The position numbers were made by a program, and so were the translations under genes. Shown here piece by piece: positions 1 through 6,026 of a stretch of DNA of 15,255 nucleotides. This DNA is from Actinomycetota bacterium (GTDB lineage Bacteria > Actinomycetota > Actinomycetes > JACCUZ01). Location of the stretch: contig JAVEDG010000156.1 in the NCBI GenBank assembly GCA_030841245.1, positions 1-15,255 on the forward strand, in the 5' to 3' direction. The notes under the pieces were generated by a model that saw only the letters and a list, made by a program, of their open reading frames with translations, did not search any database and had not been told where the DNA came from. Positions within the stretch are counted from its first letter, which is position 1. Every line of letters begins with the position of its first letter.

Positions 1-600
1 GGGCAATGCGACCCCGCGCAGTCCGCGGATTCCTTGGTGCGGGTGCCCGCGCAACCTGCGGGCCTCCCGCACCCGGCTGGTGCTGCGCACCAGCTGTGGC
101 GCCAGGGTGAGTGCGACCACGTCTGCAACCCCGGCCTCGTACAGCGCGCCCGGCAAGGCACGCAGCAGCCGGGTCGGGGAGACAAGGGAGTTGGCGGCGC
201 CGACACAGACGATGACGGCCGCCAGACGCATCCCGTCGTACAACGCGGCAAGCATTCCTTCCAGGGTGACCGGGCCGCCCAGCCGCACTCCGCTCGCCCA
301 GTCGGGCAGCGGCACGACCGGCAGGTCGACGATCACGGTGGTGCCCTCGGTCACCCCGAACAGCGCTCCCATCACCACCCGGATGACCACGAACACCAGC
401 GCGAGCTTGAGGAACGCGCCGTAGGCGTTGCCCCACGGCGTCGCGGGCCGCCGCGCCGACACGACGAAGCCCGCCACGGCCACCACCAGGACGAGCAGCA
501 ACGGGTTCGTCGTCCGGCTCGCTGCCGTGGCCAGCCCGGCCGCCCACAGCCACCAGGCACCGGGGTGCAGGTGGCGGGGCAGGCGGCCGGCGATGGTCAT
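1..600 (-). CDS. ECF transporter membrane component, EcfT/CbiQ family (3' part beyond window)
   Basis: Energy-coupling factor (ECF) transporters import vitamins or metal ions. EcfT is the membrane scaffold linking a substrate-binding subunit to the ATPases. The first 200 residues are visible from an ATG at 600 and the gene continues off the left edge. Hydrophobic segments lie at about residues 14-50, 62-82 and 118-138. They are followed by a basic stretch at about 175-195 containing EARRLRG, which resembles the Ala-Arg-Gly coupling helix by which EcfT touches its ATPases. The ATG overlaps the upstream gene's TGA in an ATGA arrangement (597-600), so the two genes are probably translationally coupled and share the riboswitch-controlled transcript. 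The substrate cannot be read from this subunit, but the upstream cobalamin riboswitch suggests cobalt or a corrinoid. The ATPase genes are expected outside the window. Family assignment is good; specificity is inferred. Confidence 0.82.
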   Translation of the reverse strand, partial: MTIAGRLPRHLHPGAWWLWAAGLATAASRTTNPLLLVLVVAVAGFVVSARRPATPWGNAYGAFLKLALVFVVIRVVMGALFGVTEGTTVIVDLPVVPLPDWASGVRLGGPVTLEGMLAALYDGMRLAAVIVCVGAANSLVSPTRLLRALPGALYEAGVADVVALTLAPQLVRSTSRVREARRLRGHPHQGIRGLRGVALP

Positions 601-1445
601 GACCGGGCCCGGCTCCGGGCCATCCAGAGTCCGCCGCCGCCCAGCGCGGCAAGGATCAGGACGACGATGACCATGCCGGTCCACGGCGTCCCGCTGTCGC
701 TGCTGGGGGCCACGGCACGGTGCGGCGCCTTGGGCAGCGCCAGAGTCACCGCCGCGTCGGCCGTCTTGGGTGGGCTGGCCTTCACCGAGTCGGCGCACCC
801 GGTCGACGGGTAGCCATCGATGCCGCAGACGAGCCCTTTGGAGATGCGGGTGTGGGCCACCGCGTTGAGCACCTCGGCCCCGGACGCCGACGTGGCGACG
901 AGCGCGCAGGCGCCGTGCGGCTTGCCCGCAGTGTCCCCGGTGGGGGCCTCGGAGGGCAGGCCCGGGTCGATCACGACCGCTACCCGCTTCTTGCCGGGCT
1001 TGGCCTTCGTGTGGCGACAGATGGCGGCGAAGTCACCGTCCGCGCGCGGCGGGCGCGGCTTCGCTCCGGTGATCGCGAACCGCCAGCCCTCGACCGAGCC
1101 GTTGGCCGGCGTCGTCTGGGCCGGCCCCTTGGTCGCGAACGCCCACTTCCCGTTCGACCAGGAGTAGTAGCCCCAGTACTGGTAGCTCCCTGCGTTGGCC
1201 GTCCCAGCGCCGATCAGCACCGCCGCCGCGGACAGCAGCAGGGCGAGGGCCATGGACAGCGAGGTCGTGCGCACCCGACGCGGTGCTCCACCGCCGTACG
1301 GGGTGGGGCGCTTTGGGTCGGTGGTGGCGGGGCCGGGGACGACCCGCCGCGGCGCCTCGTGTGTCTGCGGGCGCACGCCTTCGCGTGGCCGGTCTGGGCG
1401 GGCTCGACGCTGTCGCAACTGGTCCGGACGTGCTCGGTCCTGCAT
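597..1445 (-). CDS. SCO2322-family secreted/membrane-anchored protein of a B12-regulated ECF operon
   Basis: This belongs to the actinobacterial SCO2322 family, which sits next to EcfT genes; its molecular role is not established. From the ATG at 1445 (AAAGG 10 bases upstream) the protein has 282 residues. It has an Arg/Pro-rich N-terminus (1-57), a signal-like segment (about 64-85, ending TANA), an extracytoplasmic region beginning with aromatic repeats (YQYWGYYSW, 88-96), four cysteines there (143, 180, 207, 217) that could form two disulfides, a C-terminal transmembrane helix (about 257-275) and a short basic tail. The long basic region before the signal segment is odd. An alternative GTG at 1274 (residue 58) has GGAG upstream and would give a normal signal peptide. 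It overlaps the EcfT gene by 4 bases. Its place behind a cobalamin riboswitch suggests it takes part in cobalt or corrinoid capture. Family call is fairly sure; function is inference. Confidence 0.8.
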   Translation of the reverse strand: MQDRARPDQLRQRRARPDRPREGVRPQTHEAPRRVVPGPATTDPKRPTPYGGGAPRRVRTTSLSMALALLLSAAAVLIGAGTANAGSYQYWGYYSWSNGKWAFATKGPAQTTPANGSVEGWRFAITGAKPRPPRADGDFAAICRHTKAKPGKKRVAVVIDPGLPSEAPTGDTAGKPHGACALVATSASGAEVLNAVAHTRISKGLVCGIDGYPSTGCADSVKASPPKTADAAVTLALPKAPHRAVAPSSDSGTPWTGMVIVVLILAALGGGGLWMARSRARS

Positions 1446-1508
1446 GGTGCGTGCCTTTCGTGGGGAGCGATCCGCGACGGTCCCCGGGCGTGTCCACCGC
1501 AGACGAGA

Positions 1509-1542
1509 ACGCCCCCGACGCGCGGCTGCGCGTGGGGGGCGT
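1509..1542 (-). terminator. Terminator-like hairpin between riboswitch and SCO2322 gene
   Basis: On the minus strand an 8-base arm ACGCCCCC (1542-1535) and a 6-base arm ACGCGC pair with GCGCGT and GGGGGCGT, interrupted by one C/C mismatch and closed by a 4-base loop. The 3' side is followed by TTCTCGTCT, a pyrimidine-rich run with several T's. It lies between the riboswitch aptamer and the start codon at 1445, where an expression platform is expected. It may work as a transcription attenuator, or fold to affect translation; the T-tract is imperfect, so the mechanism is inferred. Confidence 0.55.
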
Positions 1543-1610
1543 GGTGTCGGACCGGTGGTGGTCCGGGCTCCCGCCCCGTATACCTCGACGGAATGTGTGG
1601 AGCCGCTCGC

Positions 1611-1760
1611 GTCCGCGCAGGTGCTCCGGCTTGCCGCGGCCCGACGGATCGGGTGCGGCCTACGGTTGCGGGTCAGCGCCGGACTTGGACCGGCTTCCCC
1701 TGCTCGAACGCGTGATTCAGTTGTCGCCGGGCGTTGCCGACCGGCTGGTAGGCGGACTAG
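1611..1760 (-). promoter_or_regulatory. Cobalamin (adenosylcobalamin-type) riboswitch
   Basis: The minus strand carries the cobalamin riboswitch core in the right order: GGGGAAGCCGG (from 1700), AAGTCCGGCGCTGACC, the hallmark CCGCAACCGT (1671-1662), a short stem, then AAGCCGGAGCACCTGC near the 3' end. GTCCGC (near 1757) and GCGGAC (1616-1611) can form the closing P1 stem, which sets the approximate limits. It is the compact form common in actinobacteria. In this class the ligand turns downstream genes off, so SCO2322 and ecfT should be repressed when B12 is plentiful. The exact ends are approximate. Confidence 0.9.
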
Positions 1761-1785
1761 ACCACGCCCGGTAGCGTCACGTCAA
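1756..1785 (-). promoter_or_regulatory. Possible promoter for riboswitch transcript
   Basis: On the minus strand TTGACG (1785-1780) lies 18 bases before TCTAGT (1761-1756). The -35 is good and the -10 moderate. The -10 overlaps the proposed P1 stem of the riboswitch, so either P1 is shorter than drawn or the real promoter is farther upstream. Low confidence. Confidence 0.3.
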
Positions 1786-1870
1786 ACCACCGGCCAGACT
1801 CATGATTCAGCGCCCGGATCGGGCGCCAGGATCCGTTGGTCGGCACCGCCGTCGAAGGGGAGTCCGCGAC

Positions 1871-2080
1871 ATGTCGTTCACCTGGCGCTACGAGAACGCC
1901 GAAGGTGCCGCGGTGTCCGCCGAAGGGCTACCCGTGGAGTCGTTCCCGACCCAGGCCGACGCGGAGAACTGGATCGGCGAGTCCTGGCGGGAGCTGCTCG
2001 AGAGCGGGGTCGACCAGGTCAGTCTGCTCGAGGGCGACCGAGTGGTCTACGGCCCGATGAGCCTGCACCCCGCCCAGTAG
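1871..2080 (+). CDS. Small conserved actinobacterial protein of unknown function (69 aa)
   Basis: A 69-residue soluble protein begins MSFTWRYENAEG and ends YGPMSLHPAQ. The start was chosen at the ATG at 1871 because a purine-rich ribosome site (GAAGGGGAG) lies about 8 bases upstream; the upstream in-frame ATG at 1802 would add a basic, non-protein-like stretch. The protein is acidic, has no transmembrane segment or cysteine, and contains a helix-like part (QADAENWIGESWRELLESGVDQ). Similar short proteins occur in many actinobacteria to my recollection, but I know no assigned function. It diverges from the B12-controlled operon and converges on the aldo/keto reductase gene. A TAGCGT at 1772-1777 could be its -10 box. 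Coding status is well supported; role is unknown. Confidence 0.78.
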   Translation: MSFTWRYENAEGAAVSAEGLPVESFPTQADAENWIGESWRELLESGVDQVSLLEGDRVVYGPMSLHPAQ

Positions 2081-2145
2081 CCTCCGCCCGCTTCGCCCCG
2101 CCCATTTCAGTCGTTCGGTTGCCCCGTTCCGCCGACCCTCCCCCC

Positions 2146-2210
2146 CGTTGATCATGCAGGACCTGGCCAACCTCCATCGCTGGCAGTGACTAGTTACTGC
2201 ATGATCAACG
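2146..2210. repeat. 65-bp palindromic intergenic element with 14-bp arms
   Basis: CGTTGATCATGCAG (2146-2159) is repeated exactly inverted as CTGCATGATCAACG (2197-2210), with a 37-base non-palindromic middle. A C-run precedes the left arm and a G-run follows the right arm, which could extend pairing imperfectly. It lies at the convergent junction of the 69-residue protein gene and the aldo/keto reductase gene. It could act as a bidirectional terminator and looks like a REP- or MITE-type dispersed palindrome. Its arms resemble those of the three 51-bp elements farther right. Confidence 0.8.
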
Positions 2211-2236
2211 GCAAAGGGGGGGTGGGCAAAAGGGGT

Positions 2237-2301
2237 GGGGGGAGGCGGGTCAGGGAGGCGGGTCAGGGAGGCGGGTCAGGGGCGCGGGTCAGGGGCGCGG
2301 G
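2237..2301. repeat. Five 13-bp tandem repeats, G-rich on plus strand
   Basis: Units read GGGGGGAGGCGGG, two of TCAGGGAGGCGGG, then two of TCAGGGGCGCGGG, exactly in register at 13 bp. The TCA beginning the last unit (2289-2291) is the stop codon of the minus-strand aldo/keto reductase, so the array straddles that gene's 3' end. Together with the G-runs at 2214-2240 it forms a long run of closely spaced GGG tracts that fits the G-quadruplex pattern. Confidence 0.85.
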
Positions 2302-3290
2302 TCGGGGGTCATCCGGGCGGTCATGGCGGCGGCGGTGATCGCAGCCGGGGCCAGGATCTCGTCCATCCGGGACTTGAGCCCGGCCTCGAGGGTGACGCCG
2401 GCCGCCTTGGCGTTGTCGGTGACCTGCTCGGGGCGGCTGGCCCCGATGATCGCGGCCGCCACGTTCTGGGTCTGCAGCACCCACGCCACCGACAGCGCGG
2501 CCACCGACAGGCCCGCCTCGTCGGCCAGCGGCGCGAGCTGGGCGACCCGCGAGAGGACGTCGTCGCTCATCCAGCGGTCGACGAACTTGCCCAGGTCGGC
2601 GTCGCCGGCCCGGCTGCCTGCAGGCGGCTGCTCGCCCGGGCGGTACTTCCCGGTCAGGACGCCACCGGCCAGCGGCGACCAGACGACCTGGCCGATGCCC
2701 AGGCCCTCGCAGGTGGGGATCACCTCGGCCTCGGGAACCCGCCAGAGGGCGGAGTACTGCGGCTGGCTGGACACCAGCTGGAAGCCGAGCTCGTCGGCCA
2801 GCGCCTTGCCATCTCGGATCTGGTCGGCGGTCCACTCGGAGACTCCGATGTAGTGCGCCTTGCCGGCCCGTACGACGTCGGCGAAGGCCTGCATCGTCTC
2901 CTCGAGCGGCGTCGACACGTCGTACCGGTGCGCCTGGAAGAGGTCGACGTAGTCCATCTGCAGCCGACGCAGTGACGCGTCGATCGCACTCATGACGTGC
3001 TTGCGCGACAGTCCGGTGTCGTTATGCCCCGGACCCATCGGCCAGAACGTCTTGGTGAACACCTCGAGACCGTCGCGGCGTTCGCCGGCGAGAGCACGGC
3101 CGAGCACCTCCTCGGCCCGCCCGCCGGCGTACACGTCGGCGGTGTCGAACGTCGTGATGCCGGCGTCCAGTGCGGCGCGGACGCACGCGGTCGCCTGCTC
3201 CTCGGCGATCTGGCCACCGTGCGTGAGCCAGTTGCCGTAAGCGATCTCGCTGATGATGAGGCCGGACCGGCCGAGGTGTCGGAACTCCAT
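2289..3290 (-). CDS. Aldo/keto reductase (Kv-beta / YghZ-like)
   Basis: An NADPH-dependent cytosolic oxidoreductase of the aldo/keto reductase superfamily, most like the branch containing potassium-channel beta subunits and YghZ. It has 333 residues, the usual size. The catalytic tetrad is visible as Asp49 and Tyr54 (FDTADVY), Lys80 (FTK) and His121 (QAHRYD). The cofactor-binding C-terminal half includes WSPLAGGVLTGKY and AAIIGASRPEQV. The ATG at 3290 has no ribosome-binding site but sits 7 bases after a TAGGCT box, so it is probably translated from a leaderless mRNA. The C-terminus carries a short extra tail (about residues 314-333) that runs into the 13-bp tandem array, which provides the stop codon. 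It lies 45 bases downstream of the DUF3043 gene in the same direction. The physiological substrate cannot be deduced. Confidence 0.93.
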   Translation of the reverse strand: MEFRHLGRSGLIISEIAYGNWLTHGGQIAEEQATACVRAALDAGITTFDTADVYAGGRAEEVLGRALAGERRDGLEVFTKTFWPMGPGHNDTGLSRKHVMSAIDASLRRLQMDYVDLFQAHRYDVSTPLEETMQAFADVVRAGKAHYIGVSEWTADQIRDGKALADELGFQLVSSQPQYSALWRVPEAEVIPTCEGLGIGQVVWSPLAGGVLTGKYRPGEQPPAGSRAGDADLGKFVDRWMSDDVLSRVAQLAPLADEAGLSVAALSVAWVLQTQNVAAAIIGASRPEQVTDNAKAAGVTLEAGLKSRMDEILAPAAITAAAMTARMTPDPRP

Positions 3291-3297
3291 GCAGGCA

Positions 3298-3303
3298 AGC
3301 CTA
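3298..3303 (-). promoter_or_regulatory. -10 box giving leaderless start of aldo/keto reductase
   Basis: The minus strand reads TAGGCT, seven bases, ATG. This spacing places the transcription start at or next to the start codon, a common actinobacterial leaderless arrangement. It implies the reductase can be transcribed separately from DUF3043. Confidence 0.5.
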
Positions 3304-3335
3304 TGCGCGCGCCCGCGTCGCCCGAACGCCGCCGG

Positions 3336-3920
3336 CTAGACCCGGCGCCGCCCCGGCCGCACTCGCGGCGGGGGCACCCGCAGCCGGCGGATCTGGGTGC
3401 TGCGCATGACGGCGTAGAGGGCTGCGCCGCGATGGCTCTCGCCGGGCAGGCTGCGCTGCAGACCGCGACGCAGCTTGACCACGAGGTACGCCGAGTCGAG
3501 CACCATCAGGGTCGCCATCGCGAGCCACAGCGAGTTGGCGAACACCGACAGCTGGCCGTAGCCGCCGGCACCGCCGGCGATGAACAGCACCAGGATGATC
3601 AGCGTGAACGGCAGGAAGAACTCTCCGACCGAGCGGCGCGAGTCGACCAGGTCGCGGGCGTACTTGCGCACCGGCCCCCGGTCGCGCGGCGGGAAGTGCC
3701 TCTCCTCGCCGGCCCGCAGCCCGGCAGCTGCCCGGGCGCGCTCCTCGCGGGAGCGCACGCGGGCCTGGCGGTAGGCCTGCTTGCGGTCCTTGGGAGCAGC
3801 GATCGCACGGCGCCGGCCTCGCTCCGCCTCACGGCGTTTGGGCGTGGGTCGGCCCTTGCCGTCGGCCTTGACGGGGGTGGGCTCGACCGTTTCCTCGGTC
3901 GAACGATTGCGTCCGAACAC
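3336..3920 (-). CDS. DUF3043 membrane protein
   Basis: This 194-residue protein matches the actinobacterial DUF3043 family, whose function is unknown. The first 70 residues are highly basic and soluble (KRREAERGRRR, APKDRKQAYRQAR). They are followed by the family hallmark around RGPVRKYARDLVDSRRSVGEFFLP (residues 82-105) and two transmembrane helices (about 103-118 and 126-148). The tail is basic again and rich in Arg/Pro. The start is a GTG at 3920, placed 7 bases after a TAGCAT box with no ribosome site, suggesting a leaderless mRNA. It is divergent from pspA across 113 bases; I recall the same DUF3043-pspA neighbourhood in Streptomyces, so it may belong to the envelope-stress module. The basic cytoplasmic region could bind acidic lipids or nucleic acid, but that is a guess. 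Confidence 0.88.
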   Translation of the reverse strand: MFGRNRSTEETVEPTPVKADGKGRPTPKRREAERGRRRAIAAPKDRKQAYRQARVRSREERARAAAGLRAGEERHFPPRDRGPVRKYARDLVDSRRSVGEFFLPFTLIILVLFIAGGAGGYGQLSVFANSLWLAMATLMVLDSAYLVVKLRRGLQRSLPGESHRGAALYAVMRSTQIRRLRVPPPRVRPGRRRV

Positions 3921-3927
3921 GGCGCCG

Positions 3928-3933
3928 ATGCTA
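3928..3933 (-). promoter_or_regulatory. -10 box giving leaderless start of DUF3043 gene
   Basis: The minus strand reads TAGCAT, seven bases, then the GTG start codon. Absence of a Shine-Dalgarno sequence supports leaderless translation. Confidence 0.5.
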
Positions 3934-3940
3934 CCCAGCG

Positions 3941-3979
3941 GGAACTCCGCTCCCGCCCGGGTCGTCTGCGATCTAGGGT
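3941..3979 (+). promoter_or_regulatory. Candidate promoter region of psp operon
   Basis: Two overlapping possibilities are visible. TAGGGT (3974-3979) is a good actinobacterial -10 box 54 bases before the pspA ATG, without a clear -35. GGAAC (3941-3945), 17 bases, then CGTCT (3963-3967) looks like an ECF-sigma (SigE-type) promoter. The latter would suit an envelope-stress operon, since mycobacterial pspA is SigE-controlled. Neither is proven. Confidence 0.42.
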
Positions 3980-4033
3980 TGGGGCAGTGGCCCGGACGTT
4001 CCGCGCCGAGGATGAAAGGGGCTGTCGAGGCCG

Positions 4034-4825
4034 ATGAGCATGATGAAACGGCTCTCGCTGATCTTCAAGGCCAAGGCCAGCAAGGCGCTCGACAAGGCCG
4101 AGGACCCCCGCGAGACCCTCGACTACAGCTACGAGAAGCAGCGCGAGCTGCTGCAGAAGGTACGCCGAGGCGTGGCCGACGTCGCCACGTCCCGCAAGCG
4201 CCTCGAGCTGCAGTCCCAGCAGCTGACCCAGCAGGCCGACAAGCTGGAGAACCAGGGCCGCCAGGCGCTGGCCGCCGGCCGGGAGGACCTGGCCCGCGAG
4301 GCCTTGACCCGTCGCTCCGCGGTCATGACCCAGAAGGCGGACCTGGACACCCAGCACGCCGCGCTGCAGGCCGAGGAGGAGAAGCTCACCCTCGCCTCGC
4401 AGCGACTGCAGGCCAAGGTGGACGCCTTCCGCACCCGCAAGGAGACGATCAAGGCGACCTACACGGCCGCGGAGGCGCAGACGAAGATCGGCGAGGCGTT
4501 CTCCGGCATCTCCGAGGAGATGGGCGATGTCGGCATGGCCGTCGAGCGGGCCGAGGACAAGACCCAGCAGATGCAGGCGCGCGCCGGCGCGGTCGACGAG
4601 CTGCTCGCGAGCGGCGCCCTCGACGACGTCACCGGCACCACCAAGGACGACATCCAGTCCGAGCTGGACTCGATGGCCAGCTCCGGCGACGTCGAGCTGG
4701 AGCTGGCCCGCCTCAAGGGAGAGCTTGCCCCAGGGTCGGCGCCGAAGCAGCTCGAGGGTCAGGCCGGTGGCGCGGGCGCCGCCGCGTCCGCGTCGGCCCC
4801 GGTGGTCGAGGAGGAGCAGAAGTGA
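4034..4825 (+). CDS. pspA: PspA/IM30 phage-shock membrane-protection protein
   Basis: PspA is a peripheral membrane protein of the ESCRT-III-like fold that polymerises on damaged inner membrane and preserves the proton gradient. The protein has 263 residues. An N-terminal amphipathic helix (MKRLSLIFKAKASKAL, residues 4-19) is followed by the signature AEDPRETLDYSYEKQ and a nearly continuous helical coiled coil to about residue 190. After that come a short hairpin-like region and an Ala/Gly-rich acidic tail. The ATG at 4034 follows GAAAGGGG by 12-13 bases. It is the first gene of a four-gene operon; its TGA overlaps the GTG of pspAA. The length and sequence match actinobacterial PspA, where PspF/PspBC partners are normally absent. 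Confidence 0.96.
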   Translation: MSMMKRLSLIFKAKASKALDKAEDPRETLDYSYEKQRELLQKVRRGVADVATSRKRLELQSQQLTQQADKLENQGRQALAAGREDLAREALTRRSAVMTQKADLDTQHAALQAEEEKLTLASQRLQAKVDAFRTRKETIKATYTAAEAQTKIGEAFSGISEEMGDVGMAVERAEDKTQQMQARAGAVDELLASGALDDVTGTTKDDIQSELDSMASSGDVELELARLKGELAPGSAPKQLEGQAGGAGAAASASAPVVEEEQK

Positions 4826-5106
4826 TCGTGCGGATCCTGGGCGAGGGGCAGTACGCCGTGGCCGACGAGCACGCTGAGCTGCTCAACGGCCTGGACGCCG
4901 GTCTCGAGCAGGCCGTCGCGGCCGGCGACGAGGCGGCGTTCCGGTCCGCGGTGGACGGGCTGCTCGCCAAGGTGAGGACCGTCGGGGAGCGCGTGCCGGA
5001 CGACTCGCTCGACCCGTCCGACGCCGTGCTGCCCGGCACCGACACGTCACTGCAGGAGGTCCGCGAGATGCTCGAGTCCAGCGACGAAGGTCTGATCCCG
5101 GGCTGA
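4822..5106 (+). CDS. pspAA: PspA-associated protein PspAA
   Basis: A small cytosolic protein of 94 residues matching the PspAA family, encoded directly after pspA in many actinobacteria and thought to work with PspA. It begins VIVRILGEGQYAV, the usual family opening, continues with a helical region (ELLNGLDAGLEQAVAAGDEA) and ends with the acidic segment SLQEVREMLESSDEGLIPG. The GTG start at 4822 overlaps the pspA TGA (GTGA) and has a strong site (AGGAGGAG) inside the pspA 3' end, so translation is coupled. It contains no cysteine or membrane helix. The biochemical role is unknown. Confidence 0.9.
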   Translation: MIVRILGEGQYAVADEHAELLNGLDAGLEQAVAAGDEAAFRSAVDGLLAKVRTVGERVPDDSLDPSDAVLPGTDTSLQEVREMLESSDEGLIPG

Positions 5107-5107
5107 C

Positions 5108-6013
5108 ATGGCAAAGTCGAGATACGTCCCCGACCGCGGCCTGACCGCGCGCATGGGGCTGACCATGTTCCTGCTGGGCCTGCTCTACGTCGTCCTGATG
5201 GCGGTGCTGATCGGGCTGGGCCTCGGCTACGGCCTGGTCGCGGTCATCGCCGTCGTCGGCATCGGCGCGCAGTGGTACTTCAGCGACCGGATCGCGCTCT
5301 ACGCCATGCACGGCAAGGTGGTCACGCCCCAAGAGGCGCCCGAGCTGCACGGCATCGTCGACCGGCTCTGCGCCATGGCTGACATGCCCAAGCCGATCGT
5401 GGCGATCGCCGACACCGACGTACCCAACGCGTTCGCCACCGGGCGCACCCCGTCGCGGGCCGTCGTCTGCGCGACCACCGGCATCATGCGCCGCCTCGAC
5501 GAGAGAGAGCTCGAGGGCGTGCTGGCCCATGAGCTCTCCCACGTCGCGCATCGCGACGTGACCGTGATGACGATCGCGTCGGTGGTCGGTGTGCTGGCCG
5601 GCTTCATGACGCGGATGGTGCTCTGGACCGGGATGGGCCGCGGGCGTCGCGACAACAACGGGACGCCCGTCGTGCTGATCGTGATCCTGGTCAGCGCCGT
5701 GGTCTACGCGCTGAGCTTCATCTTGACCCGGGCGCTGTCGCGATACCGCGAGCTGGCTGCGGACCGGGCCGGGGCCTTCCTGACGTCGCAGCCCTCTGCG
5801 CTCGCGTCGGCGCTGACCAAGATCAGCGGCGAGATGGCCCGGATCCCGAGCCGTGACCTGCGCGAGGCCGAGCCGTACAACGCCTTCTTCTTCGCCCCGG
5901 CGCTGGCGCCCGGCTTCAGCCTGTCGTCGCTGTTCTCGACGCACCCGTCGCTGGAGCGCCGGCTGGAGCAGCTCGGCGAGATCTCGGCCCAGCTCGGCCG
6001 GCCGACCACGTGA
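5108..6013 (+). CDS. htpX: HtpX-like M48 zinc metalloprotease, membrane-bound
   Basis: An integral membrane protease that cleaves misfolded membrane proteins, matching the M48B/HtpX family in length (301 residues). Two transmembrane segments lie at about residues 18-35 and 38-55 and two more at about 152-170 and 187-207. The zinc site is HELSH (141-145) with a further ligand Glu215 in RELAADR. The family's C-terminal STHPSLERRLEQL is present. The ATG at 5108 lies one base after the pspAA stop, with GAAGG upstream inside pspAA. Its place between PspAA and PspAB suggests joint action in membrane quality control during envelope stress. All catalytic residues are intact. Confidence 0.95.
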   Translation: MAKSRYVPDRGLTARMGLTMFLLGLLYVVLMAVLIGLGLGYGLVAVIAVVGIGAQWYFSDRIALYAMHGKVVTPQEAPELHGIVDRLCAMADMPKPIVAIADTDVPNAFATGRTPSRAVVCATTGIMRRLDERELEGVLAHELSHVAHRDVTVMTIASVVGVLAGFMTRMVLWTGMGRGRRDNNGTPVVLIVILVSAVVYALSFILTRALSRYRELAADRAGAFLTSQPSALASALTKISGEMARIPSRDLREAEPYNAFFFAPALAPGFSLSSLFSTHPSLERRLEQLGEISAQLGRPTT

Positions 6014-6026
6014 CCCGCGCTCGACG

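Noticed and set aside
34..813. 259-residue plus-strand frame at the left edge
   Set aside because: It is antisense to EcfT and SCO2322 genes; its composition is that of a GC-rich shadow frame.
3781..4821. N-terminal part of a 441-residue plus-strand frame ending with PspAA
   Set aside because: It overlaps DUF3043 and pspA in another frame; only the final 94 codons after the GTG at 4822 are PspAA, with an internal ribosome site.
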